64,000 nt of DNA from Pseudomonadota bacterium (GTDB taxonomy: Bacteria; Pseudomonadota; Alphaproteobacteria; Acetobacterales; Acetobacteraceae): positions 1-64,000 of the forward strand of contig JAJZVV010000006.1 in assembly GCA_021845595.1 (NCBI GenBank), read 5' to 3'. Every line of letters begins with the position of its first letter. Positions within the stretch are counted from its first letter, which is position 1. Under the pieces are notes generated by a model that was not told the DNA's origin, made no database searches, and was given only the letters and a program-made list of their open reading frames with translations. The translations under genes and the position numbers were made by a program. This document shows positions 17,153-26,424 of this stretch, piece after piece.

Positions 17153-17347
17153 TCAGACGCTGCCGGCGAACAGGGCCCGCACGCCCAGCGCCACGACCTG
17201 GTCGATCGCCAGGAAGAACAGCGCCGCCAGCGCCACCATGGCGAAGACCAGCCCGGTGGTGATCATCGTCTCCCGCCGCGTCGGCCAGGTGACCTTCGCC
17301 ACCTCGCTGCGCACCTCGCGGACGAATTTCGTCGGATCGATCGCCAC
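17153..17347 (-). CDS. secE: Preprotein translocase subunit SecE
   Basis: A 64-residue inner-membrane protein of the single-span type. The amphipathic start MAIDPTKFVREVRSEVAKVTWPTRRET contains the conserved KVTWP element, and one transmembrane helix follows (GLVFAMVALAALFFLAIDQV). SecE clamps SecY in the translocon. Its position between tRNA-Trp and nusG is the standard one. Confidence 0.96.
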   Translation of the reverse strand: MAIDPTKFVREVRSEVAKVTWPTRRETMITTGLVFAMVALAALFFLAIDQVVALGVRALFAGSV

Positions 17348-17406
17348 GCCTTGCCTGATCCCCAGATGAGAGTTGCCGGGACGAACTGCCCCGCCGAAAA
17401 GCGTCC

Positions 17407-17483
17407 TGGCAGGGGTGGAGGGTCTCGAACCCCCAACCTCCGGTTTTGGAGACCGGCGCTCTAGCCAATTGAGCTACACCCCT
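17407..17483 (-). tRNA. tRNA-Trp (CCA anticodon)
   Basis: Read on the minus strand, the 77-nt gene folds as a cloverleaf. The 7-bp acceptor stem is AGGGGTG with CACCCCT, the D-arm begins TAGCTCAATTGG, the anticodon loop CTCCAAA has anticodon CCA, and the T-loop is TTCGAAC. The 3' CCA is encoded. It lies about 60 bp upstream of secE on the same strand, the usual bacterial arrangement. Confidence 0.96.
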
Positions 17484-17576
17484 GCGCCCGGAGACGCCAA
17501 GGGCCGCTACACACAATGCAGGGGCTTGATTGTCAAGGCCCGGCCAAATGGGCTCCGGCCCGATACGTCCGCGCGC

Positions 17577-19379
17577 TCAGGCGGCGGCCTCGACGAGCTG
17601 GAACGCCTGCCGCCGCAGCAGCTCCCGATAGGGACCGGCCACCGCCTCCAGCGCCCCCGGAGCGCCGTCCTGGATGACGTGCCCGGACTGCATCACCACG
17701 ATGCGGTCGAAATTCTTCAGCGTCGCCAGCCGGTGCGCCACGGCGATCACCGTCCGCCCGGTCATCAGCCGGTCCAGCGCATCCTGCACCGCGTGCTCCG
17801 ATTCGCTGTCGAGCGCCGAGGTCGCCTCGTCGAGCAGCAGGATCGGGGCGTCGCGCAGGAAGGCCCGGGCGATCGCCAGCCGCTGACGCTGGCCGCCGGA
17901 CAGCTTCACGCCGCGGTCGCCGACGAGGGTATCGAACCCCTCCGGCAGGGCGCGGATGAAGTCGAGACAATGCGCTGCCTCCGCCGCCGCCATCACCTCG
18001 GCGTCGGTGGCGTCCGGCCGGCCATAGCGGATGTTCTCGGTCACCGAGCGATGGAACAGCATCACATCCTGCGGCACCACCGCAATCGCCGCGCGCAGGC
18101 TCTCCTCCGTGATCGCGGCGATGTCCTCCCCGTCGATCAGGATCTGCCCGGCCTGGATGCTGCGCTGGCGCTGCAGCAGGGCGAGCACGGTGGACTTGCC
18201 GGACCCGGAGCGGCCGACGAGGCCGACCCGCGTGCCCGGCTCGATGTGGAGGTTGAACCCGTCCAGCACCCGCGCGCCGTCCGGATAGGCGAAGCCGACG
18301 GCGCGGAACTCGACCCGGCCGCGCGCCGGCGGCAGGCCATGGGCGCCGACCGCGTCCGGCAGCTCATGCGCGATCAGCAGCGTGGCCAGCGCCTCCTCGA
18401 GGCGCGCCACGTGCTGCACCGTATCGACCAGCGCCACCGCGAGATCGCGCGTGCCATGCAGAATGGTGAAGCCAAGGGTGGTGACGAGCACGACATCGCC
18501 GGTGCTCGCCAGCCCGCGCTGCCACAGGCTCAGCACCCAGACGAGCAGGCCCGCGGTCAGCAGCGCCGTCGCCACCGCGTGCAGCAGCCGCAGCTTCTCC
18601 AGGTAGCGCAGGCTGGCGCGGCGCGCATGCATCTCGCGCGTCACCCGCCCGCCGAACCGGGCGCGCTCGCGCAGCGCCGCACCGAACGCCCGGACGACGG
18701 CAATGTTGGTGATGACGTCGACCAGCTCGCCATCGACCGCGGCGGCATCCGCGGCATAGCCCTGGTGCAGCGTCCGCCCGGCAGCGGCCAGGCGCATCAG
18801 CACCAGCCCGAGCGCGAGCGAAATCCCCACCAGCACCAGCGCCATCACAGGATCGACCCCGGCGAGGAAGCCGATGGAGAGCAGCACGGCGAGGCAGGGC
18901 GGCAGCACGTTCCAGGTGAAGGTGCTTTCGATGGTGTAGATCGCATTCGCCGTCGCCGTGATGCGCCCGGCGAGCGTGCCCGGAAGGCGCTCGGCGAAAT
19001 ACGAGGGCGCATGGCCGAGCAGGTGCGCGAAGAGCAGCCGCCGGACATCGCCGGTGACGGCGACGAACGCGTGCGCGGCCGTCCAGCCGCCGATGCGCCA
19101 GGTCATGTTGTCGGCGCCGATCAGCCCGGCGAGCAGCGCAAAGGCGCCCCATAGATGGGCCGCGTCGCGCGTCGACAGCACGTCCACCAGATGCTTGACC
19201 GCGTATTGCGAGCCGACCGAGAAGGCGACGGCGGCAACCACCGAGCCGAGCACGATTGCATGCGACGGCGCGTGGCGGAGCACCTGGGCGAGAATGAAGC
19301 CCAGCGGACGGCGGGCGAAGCGCACGATATCGTCGGCCGGGGTGGCGAGGCGCAGCGCGGGACGGGCCCGACGGGACAT
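17577..19379 (-). CDS. ABC exporter, fused permease and ATPase
   Basis: A 600-residue half-transporter of the MsbA/ATM1 type. About six hydrophobic helices fill residues 30-320, then comes a complete nucleotide-binding domain: Walker A LVGRSGSGKSTVLALL, Q-loop VPQDVMLFHR, signature LSGGQRQRLAIARAF, Walker B ILLLDEATSALD and H-loop AVAHRLAT. It should dimerise and export a hydrophobic or conjugated substrate that cannot be named. The ATG at 19379 is preferred to one at 19388, because AGGAG lies 10 bases before the first and only one base before the second. It is divergent from the glycosyltransferase, so a cell-envelope role is possible. Confidence 0.88.
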   Translation of the reverse strand: MSRRARPALRLATPADDIVRFARRPLGFILAQVLRHAPSHAIVLGSVVAAVAFSVGSQYAVKHLVDVLSTRDAAHLWGAFALLAGLIGADNMTWRIGGWTAAHAFVAVTGDVRRLLFAHLLGHAPSYFAERLPGTLAGRITATANAIYTIESTFTWNVLPPCLAVLLSIGFLAGVDPVMALVLVGISLALGLVLMRLAAAGRTLHQGYAADAAAVDGELVDVITNIAVVRAFGAALRERARFGGRVTREMHARRASLRYLEKLRLLHAVATALLTAGLLVWVLSLWQRGLASTGDVVLVTTLGFTILHGTRDLAVALVDTVQHVARLEEALATLLIAHELPDAVGAHGLPPARGRVEFRAVGFAYPDGARVLDGFNLHIEPGTRVGLVGRSGSGKSTVLALLQRQRSIQAGQILIDGEDIAAITEESLRAAIAVVPQDVMLFHRSVTENIRYGRPDATDAEVMAAAEAAHCLDFIRALPEGFDTLVGDRGVKLSGGQRQRLAIARAFLRDAPILLLDEATSALDSESEHAVQDALDRLMTGRTVIAVAHRLATLKNFDRIVVMQSGHVIQDGAPGALEAVAGPYRELLRRQAFQLVEAAA

Positions 19380-19561
19380 CGCGATCATGCTCCTGTATCG
19401 CGGCTGGCCCGACGCACCACGGGGCTCCGGCCGCACCGGAACAGAGCCCCGAATTTGCGGCGGCACTAAGGCGGATCCTGCCCAACATTCGCCGCCATCG
19501 CGCGCTTTATGGGTCGCATCGGCCCCGCCAAGCGGGCCCCCAGCGAGGACCATCCACGGCC

Positions 19562-20614
19562 ATGCGCATTGCCCAGATCTCGCCGCTCTACGAGGCGGTC
19601 CCCCCGAAGCTCTATGGCGGCACGGAGCGCGTGGTCGCCTATCTGACCGATGAGCTGGTCGCGCTCGGCCACGATGTGACGCTGTTCGCCAGCGGCGATT
19701 CGATCACCTCGGCGAAGCTCCATCCGGCCTGGCCGCAGGCGCTGCGCCTCGACCCGGCGATCCGCGACCCGATCGCGCCGCACATCCTGCTGATGGAAAC
19801 GGTGCGCCGCCACGCCGGCGAGTTCGACGTGCTGCACTTCCACAACGACTACCTGCCCTGGCCGCTGTTCAGCCGCCAGGAGACACCGTGGGTGAACACG
19901 ATGCACGGGCGGCTCGATCTGCCGGAGTTCCAGCAGATCGCCGCCGCCTTCCCCGAGGTTCCGCTGGTGTCGATTTCCAACTCCCAGCGTCTGCCGGTGC
20001 CGCACTCGAATTTCGTCGCCACCGTCCTGCACGGGCTGCCGGAGCGGCTGCTCACGCCGCAGGACGTCACCCCGTCCTACCTCGCTTTCCTTGGCCGCAT
20101 CTCGCCGGAAAAGGGTCCGGACCGCGCCATCCGCATCGCGCGCCGTGCCGGCATCCCGCTGAAGATCGCGGCCAAGGTGGATAATGCGGACCGCGCCTAT
20201 TTCGAGGCCGTGATCCGCCCGATGCTGGACGAACCCGGCGTCGAGATGATCGGTGAGATCAACGAGGCGCAGAAGCCGGCCTTCCTCTCCGGGGCGCTGG
20301 CGCTGCTGATGCCGATCGAGTGGCCGGAGCCGTTCGGCCTCGTCATGATCGAGGCGATGGCCTGCGGCACGCCGGTGATCGCCTACAATTACGGCTCGGT
20401 ACCGGAAGTCATGGACGACGGCGTCTCCGGCTACATCGTCGGCAACGAGAACGAGGCGGTGGCCGCCCTCGGCCGCCTCGGCGCGCTCGACCGCGGCCGC
20501 GTGCGCGCCCAGTTCGAGGCCCGGTTCACCGCACGCCGCATGGCCGAGGACTATCTCGCCCTCTACGCCCGCCTCGGCGAGGGCCAGCGCCCGGCGCTGC
20601 GCCTGATCGGCTGA
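19562..20614 (+). CDS. Glycosyltransferase family 4
   Basis: A 350-residue GT-B fold enzyme. It begins MRIAQISPLYEAVPPKLYGG, where the glycine-rich loop contacts the acceptor side. Donor-site elements are FLGRISPEKGPDRAIRIA and the EX7E-type segment EWPEPFGLVMIEAMACGTPV. Such enzymes transfer a sugar from a nucleotide donor with retention of configuration; donor and acceptor are unknown. This compact GT4 type is often a single gene in alphaproteobacteria. The 182-bp divergent gap to the ABC exporter presumably holds both promoters. Confidence 0.88.
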   Translation: MRIAQISPLYEAVPPKLYGGTERVVAYLTDELVALGHDVTLFASGDSITSAKLHPAWPQALRLDPAIRDPIAPHILLMETVRRHAGEFDVLHFHNDYLPWPLFSRQETPWVNTMHGRLDLPEFQQIAAAFPEVPLVSISNSQRLPVPHSNFVATVLHGLPERLLTPQDVTPSYLAFLGRISPEKGPDRAIRIARRAGIPLKIAAKVDNADRAYFEAVIRPMLDEPGVEMIGEINEAQKPAFLSGALALLMPIEWPEPFGLVMIEAMACGTPVIAYNYGSVPEVMDDGVSGYIVGNENEAVAALGRLGALDRGRVRAQFEARFTARRMAEDYLALYARLGEGQRPALRLIG

Positions 20615-20701
20615 CCCGGCGCGCGCCGAGGGTACGTTTTTTTCACCGATTGATGCCATCGTTCCTGGGTCGGGAACCGACCCCGATCCAGGAGCACGTA
20701 C

Positions 20702-22324
20702 ATGGCCTCGACGTTCGCCGAAGATCTCGCGTTCTTCCGTCTCGATCCCGAAACTTGTGCGGCGCTGCGCGGGCTCTGGCCGCTGATCGAGCCGGAGCTG
20801 CCAGCGATGCTGGACCGGCTCTACACCCACATCCTCGCCAATCCGGCACTGAAGGCGATGTTCGCCGGCGAGGCGAACGTCGCCGGCGCCCAGAAGGCGC
20901 AGGCCGCGCACTGGGCGCGGCTGTTCAGCGGTCAGTATGACGACGGCTACTCCGCCTCCGTGCGGCGGATCGCGGTGACGCATGCCCGCATCGGGCTGGA
21001 ACCGCGCTGGTATATCGGCGCCTATCTGGTGACGCTCGAGGATCTGCACGCGCTCGTCGCACGCCGTTTCTCCGGGCGCTTCGGCGGCGGCGCCAACCGG
21101 CTCGAGCCGGCGCTGCGCGCGCTGGACCGCGCCGTGCTGCTGGACCTGCAACTCGTCGTCAGCACCTACATGGCGGAGAACGAGGCCAGCTTCCACCGTC
21201 GCCTCGCCGAGCTGGCGGAAGGCTTCGATACCGTACTCGGCGGGTTCCTGCGCAACGTCCATGACCAGGCGAAGACGCTGCGCGGCGGCGGCCAGGCGCT
21301 GCTCTCGCACGCCGAACGCGGGACCAGCGAGGCCAGCGCGCTCGCTGGCGGCGCCGAGCAATCGTCCGTGAACATGCAGACGGTCGCCAGCGCGGTCGAA
21401 GAGATCACTGCCTCGATCGGCGAGATCACCCGCCAGATGCAGCAGGCCGGGCGCATCACCGCCGCGGCGGTCGGCACGGTGGAGCGGGCCGATGGCGTGG
21501 TGCGCGAGCTCAACCAGGCCGCCGGGCGCATCGGCGAGGTGGTCGGGCTGATCCAGACGATCGCTGGACAGACCAACCTGCTCGCGCTCAACGCCACCAT
21601 CGAAGCGGCGCGCGCCGGGGACGCGGGCAAAGGGTTCGCCGTCGTCGCCGGCGAGGTGAAGAGCCTCTCCGGCCAGACCGCGCGGGCCACCGAGGACATC
21701 CGCCAGCAGGTCACCGCCGTGCAGCACGTGGTCGCCCAGATCGCCGAGGCGATGACCGAGATCGGCACCGCCGTCGGCGAGATCCAGCAGGCCACGGCGG
21801 GGATCGCCGGCGCCGTCGAGGAGCAGAGCGCCGTCACCCACGAGATCAGCCGCAGCGTCGCGAACGCCGCGGCGGGCACCGAGACCATCACCGCCAGCGC
21901 CCGCACCGTCGCCGAGGTCGCGGCGGAGACCGCCCGGAGCGCCGGGAGCGTCGCCGACGCATCGAGCGGGCTGGAGGCCACTGCGGGTGAACTGCAGGAG
22001 AAATCGGCCGTCTTCATCGACCGCATCCGCAATGCCGACCGGCGCCAGGAAAGCCGCACCCCGGCCAATGTCTCCGCGGAACTCCTCGCCGGCCAGCAAC
22101 GCATCGAGGCCTGGCTGGGCAATGTCTCCGCCAATGGGGCCGGGCTGCGCGCCAGCGGCAACGCCGTCCGCGAAGGCCAGGAGGTGACGCTCGCAGTACT
22201 CGGCTTCACCCTTCCGGCCCGCGTCGTCGGCACCTCGCCCCGTTCGATCAACCTGACCTTCGTCCGCGACGGTGACGGCACGGCGCTGCTGCGGGCGATG
22301 GAGCGTCAGGCCCGCGCCGCTTGA
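20702..22324 (+). CDS. Globin-coupled chemoreceptor with C-terminal PilZ domain
   Basis: A 540-residue soluble protein of three parts. Residues about 1-170 are a protoglobin sensor domain, with the conserved AHWARLFSG, the proximal-histidine candidate His94 in [17 protein letters not shown], and a helical end. Residues about 190-440 are an MCP coiled coil with tip [20 protein letters not shown]. Residues about 445-540 form a PilZ domain with RRQESR and NVSANG, which match the RxxxR and (D/N)xSxxG c-di-GMP-binding motifs. Known globin-coupled chemoreceptors such as HemAT sense O2 for aerotaxis; the PilZ end suggests that c-di-GMP adjusts the signal or receptor location. Confidence 0.88.
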   Translation: MASTFAEDLAFFRLDPETCAALRGLWPLIEPELPAMLDRLYTHILANPALKAMFAGEANVAGAQKAQAAHWARLFSGQYDDGYSASVRRIAVTHARIGLEPRWYIGAYLVTLEDLHALVARRFSGRFGGGANRLEPALRALDRAVLLDLQLVVSTYMAENEASFHRRLAELAEGFDTVLGGFLRNVHDQAKTLRGGGQALLSHAERGTSEASALAGGAEQSSVNMQTVASAVEEITASIGEITRQMQQAGRITAAAVGTVERADGVVRELNQAAGRIGEVVGLIQTIAGQTNLLALNATIEAARAGDAGKGFAVVAGEVKSLSGQTARATEDIRQQVTAVQHVVAQIAEAMTEIGTAVGEIQQATAGIAGAVEEQSAVTHEISRSVANAAAGTETITASARTVAEVAAETARSAGSVADASSGLEATAGELQEKSAVFIDRIRNADRRQESRTPANVSAELLAGQQRIEAWLGNVSANGAGLRASGNAVREGQEVTLAVLGFTLPARVVGTSPRSINLTFVRDGDGTALLRAMERQARAA

Positions 22325-22341
22325 CCGGGGAATAATCAGGG

Positions 22342-22406
22342 GCCGGACCGGTATAAGGTCCGGCGCGCGGGTCGGATCGAGGGGCCGGACCTGGAGTAGG
22401 TCCGGC
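22342..22406. repeat. Twin GCCGGACC hairpins between convergent genes
   Basis: Two near-identical stem-loops in tandem: 22342-22349 with 22357-22364 (8 bp, 7-nt loop) and 22384-22392 with 22398-22406 (9 bp, 5-nt loop). They fill most of the 89-bp gap between the globin chemoreceptor and the leftward decarboxylase gene. A dual terminator or a small REP-like pair would both fit. Confidence 0.6.
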
Positions 22407-22413
22407 GTCGCGA

Positions 22414-23544
22414 TCAGATGTAGTGCTCGGCCAGCGGCGCGAAGCCGTTGAAACCCTGGCTGGCATAGGCGCTGACATAGGCGCCGGTGGCGTGCAGTTC
22501 GATGCGCTCACCGCAGGCGAGGCTCAACGGCAGGCGGTAGTTGGCGCGTTCGTAGAGGATATCCGCGCCGTCGCAGGTCGGCCCGGCGATGGCAACCGGC
22601 CCCTCCTCGTCGCCGTCATGGGTCGTGGTGATGCGATACTTGATCGCCTCGCCCTCGGTCTCAGCCAGCCCGCCGAAGCGGCCGATATCGAGATAGACCC
22701 AGCGCACCGGATCGGTCTTCGAGCGGCGACTGACCAGCACGACCTCGGCCGAGACGACGCCGGCATCGCCGACGATGAAGCGCCCCGGCTCGACGACGAT
22801 CTCCGGCAGCGCATTGCCGAAGTGCCGCGCGATGGCGTTGCCGATGGCGAGCCCGAAGCGGTCGATGCCGGGCACTTCGTCGCGGTAGGCAACCGGGAAG
22901 CCGCCACCGAGATTGACCATGCGAACATTGACGCCCTGCTCACGCAGATCCGTGAACAGCATGGCAACGCGTCCGATCGCCGCTTCATACGCCGCGGTGT
23001 CGGTCTGCTGGCTGCCGACATGGAACGACAGGCCGTACGGATCGAGGCCGAGCGACGCGGCCTGCAGCATGAGTTCGCGCGCGCTCTCGATGGTGGTGCC
23101 GAACTTGCGCGAGAGCGGCCAGTCGGCGCCGGCGTTTTCCACCAACAGCCGGCAATAGACCCGACGGCCCGGGGCGTGGCGCGCGATCTTGGCCAGCTCC
23201 TCGGCCGAATCGAAGGCGTAGATCGGCACTCCCACCTCGTGGGCGCGCGCGATCGCCGAGCTCTTCTTGATGGTGTTGCCGAAGCTGATCGACGTCGCCG
23301 GGGCCCCGGCGGCCAGACACGCCTCCACTTCCTCGATGCCGGCGGCATCGAAGAAGCTGCCGAGCCCGACCAGGCGCGACAGTACCGCCGGCGCCGGATT
23401 GGCTTTCACGGCGTAATAGATGCGCGCCAACGGCAGCGCCGACTGCAGCGCGCGGAAATTTTCCGCGACGCGATCGACGTCCACGACCAGACACGGCGTT
23501 GCCGGCTGACGCGACGCAAGGAAACGGGCGATTTTCGGTGTCAT
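22414..23544 (-). CDS. PLP-dependent ornithine/lysine decarboxylase (fold type III)
   Basis: A 376-residue alanine-racemase-fold decarboxylase. Lys48 in YYAVKANP forms the Schiff base with PLP. The phosphate-binding glycines are in MVNLGGGFPV, EPGRFIVG supplies the ring contact, and the catalytic cysteine sits in GPTCDGADILYER near the C-terminus. This is the bacterial/eukaryotic-like ODC group that makes putrescine (or cadaverine) without carbamoyl intermediates. The start at 23544 is the family start. Its leader is long: more than 300 bp separate it from the divergent MFS gene. Confidence 0.92.
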   Translation of the reverse strand: MTPKIARFLASRQPATPCLVVDVDRVAENFRALQSALPLARIYYAVKANPAPAVLSRLVGLGSFFDAAGIEEVEACLAAGAPATSISFGNTIKKSSAIARAHEVGVPIYAFDSAEELAKIARHAPGRRVYCRLLVENAGADWPLSRKFGTTIESARELMLQAASLGLDPYGLSFHVGSQQTDTAAYEAAIGRVAMLFTDLREQGVNVRMVNLGGGFPVAYRDEVPGIDRFGLAIGNAIARHFGNALPEIVVEPGRFIVGDAGVVSAEVVLVSRRSKTDPVRWVYLDIGRFGGLAETEGEAIKYRITTTHDGDEEGPVAIAGPTCDGADILYERANYRLPLSLACGERIELHATGAYVSAYASQGFNGFAPLAEHYI

Positions 23545-23857
23545 CGCACCCGGCCTCCCCTGATAAACGCCCACCTTTGAACGGCGATGGGCGGAGTTGC
23601 GAAACGGTCGAACGAACCAGCGACCAGACGATTGCCAGAACGCTTGACGTCGTTGCGTAACCCTAAGGGCCAGAGGCACGTGCGTTGCTGCGTGCACCGT
23701 AAGTAGTCCCCGATGCGCCGCGGCGCAAGCAGAAATCTCGTCCCGTGCCCCGTCCCCCGGGACGCGGGCCTGGACAGGCACGCCGCGCGATGCGAACCAG
23801 GATCGGGCGTGCCGGTCGCGCGCCCGGGGGAGCAACGCCGGGACGGGAGAAAGCCTC
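23545..23857. other. Intergenic region, decarboxylase / MFS divergent promoters
   Basis: This 313-bp gap has no supported gene; the open frames crossing it are extensions of other genes or GC artefacts. It must hold both divergent promoters. A TTGACG hexamer on the plus strand (23644-23649) is the only -35-like sequence noted, and a short inverted pair GCACG/CGTGC (23676-23695) lies nearby. No riboswitch fold was recognised in the decarboxylase leader. Confidence 0.4.
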
Positions 23858-25237
23858 ATGAGCCGTGACGCCGCCGCGATTGCCGCAAGGCTGGACCGCC
23901 TGCCCGCCACGCGCCATGTCTGGCGATTGGTGACATTGCTGTCGATCGGCGCTTTCTTCGAAATCTACGACCTCTTCTTCACCGGCTATATCGTCCCCGG
24001 CCTGGTCAAGAGCGGTCTGCTCGCCGGCGTGCGGATCGGGATTTTCGCCGGCCCCGCCACCTTCGTCGCCGCCACCTTCGCCGGCCTGTTCGTCGGCACG
24101 ATCGTATTCGGCGCCGTGGCCGACCGGTTCGGCCGCCGCGCCGTGTTCACGCTGTCGCTGGTCTGGTATTCGCTCGCGACGGCCGTGATGGCGCTGCAGA
24201 CCAGCGCGCTCGGGCTCGATCTCTGGCGCTTCATCGCCGGTATCGGCATCGGCGTCGAGCTGGTCACCATCGACACCTACATCGCCGAACTCGTGCCGAT
24301 GGCGGTTCGCGGCCGCGCCTTTGCGTTCAGCCAGGCGGTGCAGTTCTCGGTGGTGCCGGTGGTGGCGTTGCTGGCGTGGCAGCTGGTGCCGGCAGCGCCG
24401 TTCGGCGTCGAGGGCTGGCGGATCGTCGTCCTGATCGGCTCGGCCGGGGCGATCATCGTCTGGTTCCTCCGCCTCGGCCTGCCCGAGAGCCCCCGCTGGC
24501 TCGCCCAGCATGGCCGCATCGCCGAGGCGGAAGCGGTGATGGATGCGATCGAGGCGCGGGTGCGGGCGGATCTCGGCGGCGCTTCCCTGCCCCCGCCGCT
24601 GGCGGATGCCGCGAGCGAACCGCCGGTGCAGGGGCGCTTCAGCGAGATTTTCTCCCCCGCCTACCGCGCCCGCAGCCTGATGATGGTGGTGTTCCAGGCC
24701 TTCCAGACCATCGGTTATTACGGCTTCGCCAACTGGGTGCCGACGCTGATCGCCCAGAAGGGCATCAACCTGCATGGCTCCCTGCTCTATTCGTTTCTCA
24801 TCGCCATCGCCAACCCGATCGGCCCGGTGCTCGCGTACCGGTTCGCCGACCGCGTCGAGCGCAAATGGCTCGTGGTGCTGGCCGCCGGCGGCATCGGCCT
24901 GTTCGGACTGGGCTTCGCCGCCGCGCCCTCAGCGGCGCTGATCGTCGCCTGCGGCGTGCTGGTGACGCTCTCGGGGAACATCTTTTCCTTCGCGTTCCAT
25001 GCCTACCAGAGTGAATTGTTCCCCACCCGCATCCGCGCCCGCGCGGTCGGGTTCGTCTATTCGTGGAGCCGCCTTTCGGCGGTGTTCGCCAGCTTCCTGA
25101 TCGGGTTCTTCCTCAAGGAAGGCGGCGTGCCGGCGGTGTTCGGGCTGATCGCGGTGGCGATGGCGGCGGTGATGCTCTCCATCGGCCTGTTCGGCCCACG
25201 CACGAGCGGCCGCCAGCTCGAAGCCATCGCCGGCTGA
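23858..25237 (+). CDS. Major facilitator superfamily transporter
   Basis: A 459-residue inner-membrane protein with 12 predicted helices. The motif-A loop between helices 2 and 3 reads GAVADRFGRRAVF, and the second half has a weaker equivalent (RFADRVERKW). The start RLDRLPATRHVWRL with an acidic first helix (FFEIYDLFFTGY) resembles the sugar-porter/NiaP-like group that moves small organic acids or vitamins. The long central loop (about residues 215-265) separates the two six-helix halves. The substrate cannot be deduced, and there is no catabolic partner other than the SMP-30-like gene about 95 bp downstream. Confidence 0.85.
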   Translation: MSRDAAAIAARLDRLPATRHVWRLVTLLSIGAFFEIYDLFFTGYIVPGLVKSGLLAGVRIGIFAGPATFVAATFAGLFVGTIVFGAVADRFGRRAVFTLSLVWYSLATAVMALQTSALGLDLWRFIAGIGIGVELVTIDTYIAELVPMAVRGRAFAFSQAVQFSVVPVVALLAWQLVPAAPFGVEGWRIVVLIGSAGAIIVWFLRLGLPESPRWLAQHGRIAEAEAVMDAIEARVRADLGGASLPPPLADAASEPPVQGRFSEIFSPAYRARSLMMVVFQAFQTIGYYGFANWVPTLIAQKGINLHGSLLYSFLIAIANPIGPVLAYRFADRVERKWLVVLAAGGIGLFGLGFAAAPSAALIVACGVLVTLSGNIFSFAFHAYQSELFPTRIRARAVGFVYSWSRLSAVFASFLIGFFLKEGGVPAVFGLIAVAMAAVMLSIGLFGPRTSGRQLEAIAG

Positions 25238-25333
25238 GCGACCCGCCGAGGCGCTGGACACGGCGTGCGCGGATCGCTATATGCGTTCACGCATAACGCT
25301 CGCCGTGACGAGCACAGGGAGGAAGGAACAATC

Positions 25334-26326
25334 ATGCCAGTGTCGAAATCGAATCAGCGCGCCGGGTGGGGCCGCGCCGGGCTGTTTGCCCTCGGCCTTC
25401 TCGCTGGCTCCGCGCCGGCGTGGGCCGGCAACGTGGTCGTGCCGGGCACCACCGACTTCCCCGAGAGCATGACGGCCACGGCCGACGGTACGCTGTTCTT
25501 CTCCAGCATGGCCGGGGGGCGGATTTTCCGCGCCGCGCCGGGTGCGGCGACGGCGAGCGAATGGATCAAGCCGGGCACCAACGGGCTCAACGCCGTCCTC
25601 GGCGTGCTCACCGACGAAAAGACCAACACGCTGTTCGCCTGCTCGCCGGACATCACCGGCTTCGGTGTGGTGATTGCGACCGGAGACAAGGTCGGAGCGC
25701 TCAAGCTGTTCGATCTGCAGACCGGCGCGCCGAAGGGCAACATCCCGCTGCCGCCCTCGATGCTGCTCAAGCAGACCTCGCTCTGCAACGATCTCGCCAT
25801 CGGCCCCGACGGGTCCGCCTATGTCACCGATTCCCTGGCCGGCCACGTGCTGCGCCTCAAGCCCGGCGGCAGCGCCTTCGAGGTCTGGGCGCATGACGCG
25901 CGCTGGGACGTCGCCGGGCCGCAGCTCGACGGCATCGCCGTGCTGCCGGATGGCAATGTCTACGCCAACATCTTCGAGGGCGACGGACTCTACCGCATCG
26001 CGGTCAATCCCGACGGCAGCGCCGGCGCCATCACCAAGCTGAAAACCTCCCGCCCGCTCTATCACTCCGACGGGCTGCGCGCTTACGGCAAGAACCAGCT
26101 CCTGATGGTCGAAGGCGAGACCCGCGGCTTCCTCGACCTGATCACCATCGATGGCGACAACGCCAAGGTCGAGACGATCAAGAGCGGCTTCGAGGGGCCC
26201 GTGTCGCTGGCCCAGGTCGGCCATGTGGTCTACGTGCTCGACGTGCCGCTGAAATATCTCTTCGATCCGGAGAAGAAGAAGCAGACGCCGCCGCCGTTCA
26301 CCGCGTTCGAGGTCAAACTGCCGTAA
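25334..26326 (+). CDS. Exported SMP-30/gluconolactonase-like beta-propeller protein
   Basis: A 330-residue protein with a Sec signal peptide (Arg/Lys-rich start, hydrophobic core LFALGLLAG, cleavage after APAWA). The mature part is built of six-bladed-propeller repeats such as DFPESMTATADGTLFFSS, NDLAIGPDGSAYVTDS and DGIAVLPDGNVYAN, the SMP-30/strictosidine-synthase-like pattern. Family members are calcium-dependent lactonases, but many are uncharacterised. A periplasmic lactone hydrolase is plausible. The start follows GGAGGAAGGAA. A perfect 11-bp hairpin lies between this gene and the convergent fhs. Confidence 0.75.
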   Translation: MPVSKSNQRAGWGRAGLFALGLLAGSAPAWAGNVVVPGTTDFPESMTATADGTLFFSSMAGGRIFRAAPGAATASEWIKPGTNGLNAVLGVLTDEKTNTLFACSPDITGFGVVIATGDKVGALKLFDLQTGAPKGNIPLPPSMLLKQTSLCNDLAIGPDGSAYVTDSLAGHVLRLKPGGSAFEVWAHDARWDVAGPQLDGIAVLPDGNVYANIFEGDGLYRIAVNPDGSAGAITKLKTSRPLYHSDGLRAYGKNQLLMVEGETRGFLDLITIDGDNAKVETIKSGFEGPVSLAQVGHVVYVLDVPLKYLFDPEKKKQTPPPFTAFEVKLP

Positions 26327-26391
26327 GGTCTCGCTGCCCCGGCTGCGCGAATCACTGAACGCAGAGACCAGACACTGATCGGGAGACGAGC

Positions 26392-26418
26392 GCCGGGGCG
26401 ATCGCGTATCGCCCCGGC
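26392..26418. terminator. Perfect 11-bp hairpin between SMP-30-like gene and fhs
   Basis: Arms 26392-26402 and 26408-26418 pair perfectly around a 5-nt loop, six bases from the fhs stop and 66 from the other gene's stop. No T-tract. It is likely a bidirectional terminator or transcript-end stabiliser. Confidence 0.65.
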
Positions 26419-26424
26419 AAGCGT

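Noticed and set aside
23545-23857. Riboswitch in the decarboxylase leader
   Set aside because: No recognisable class-specific core was found; the leader length alone is not evidence.
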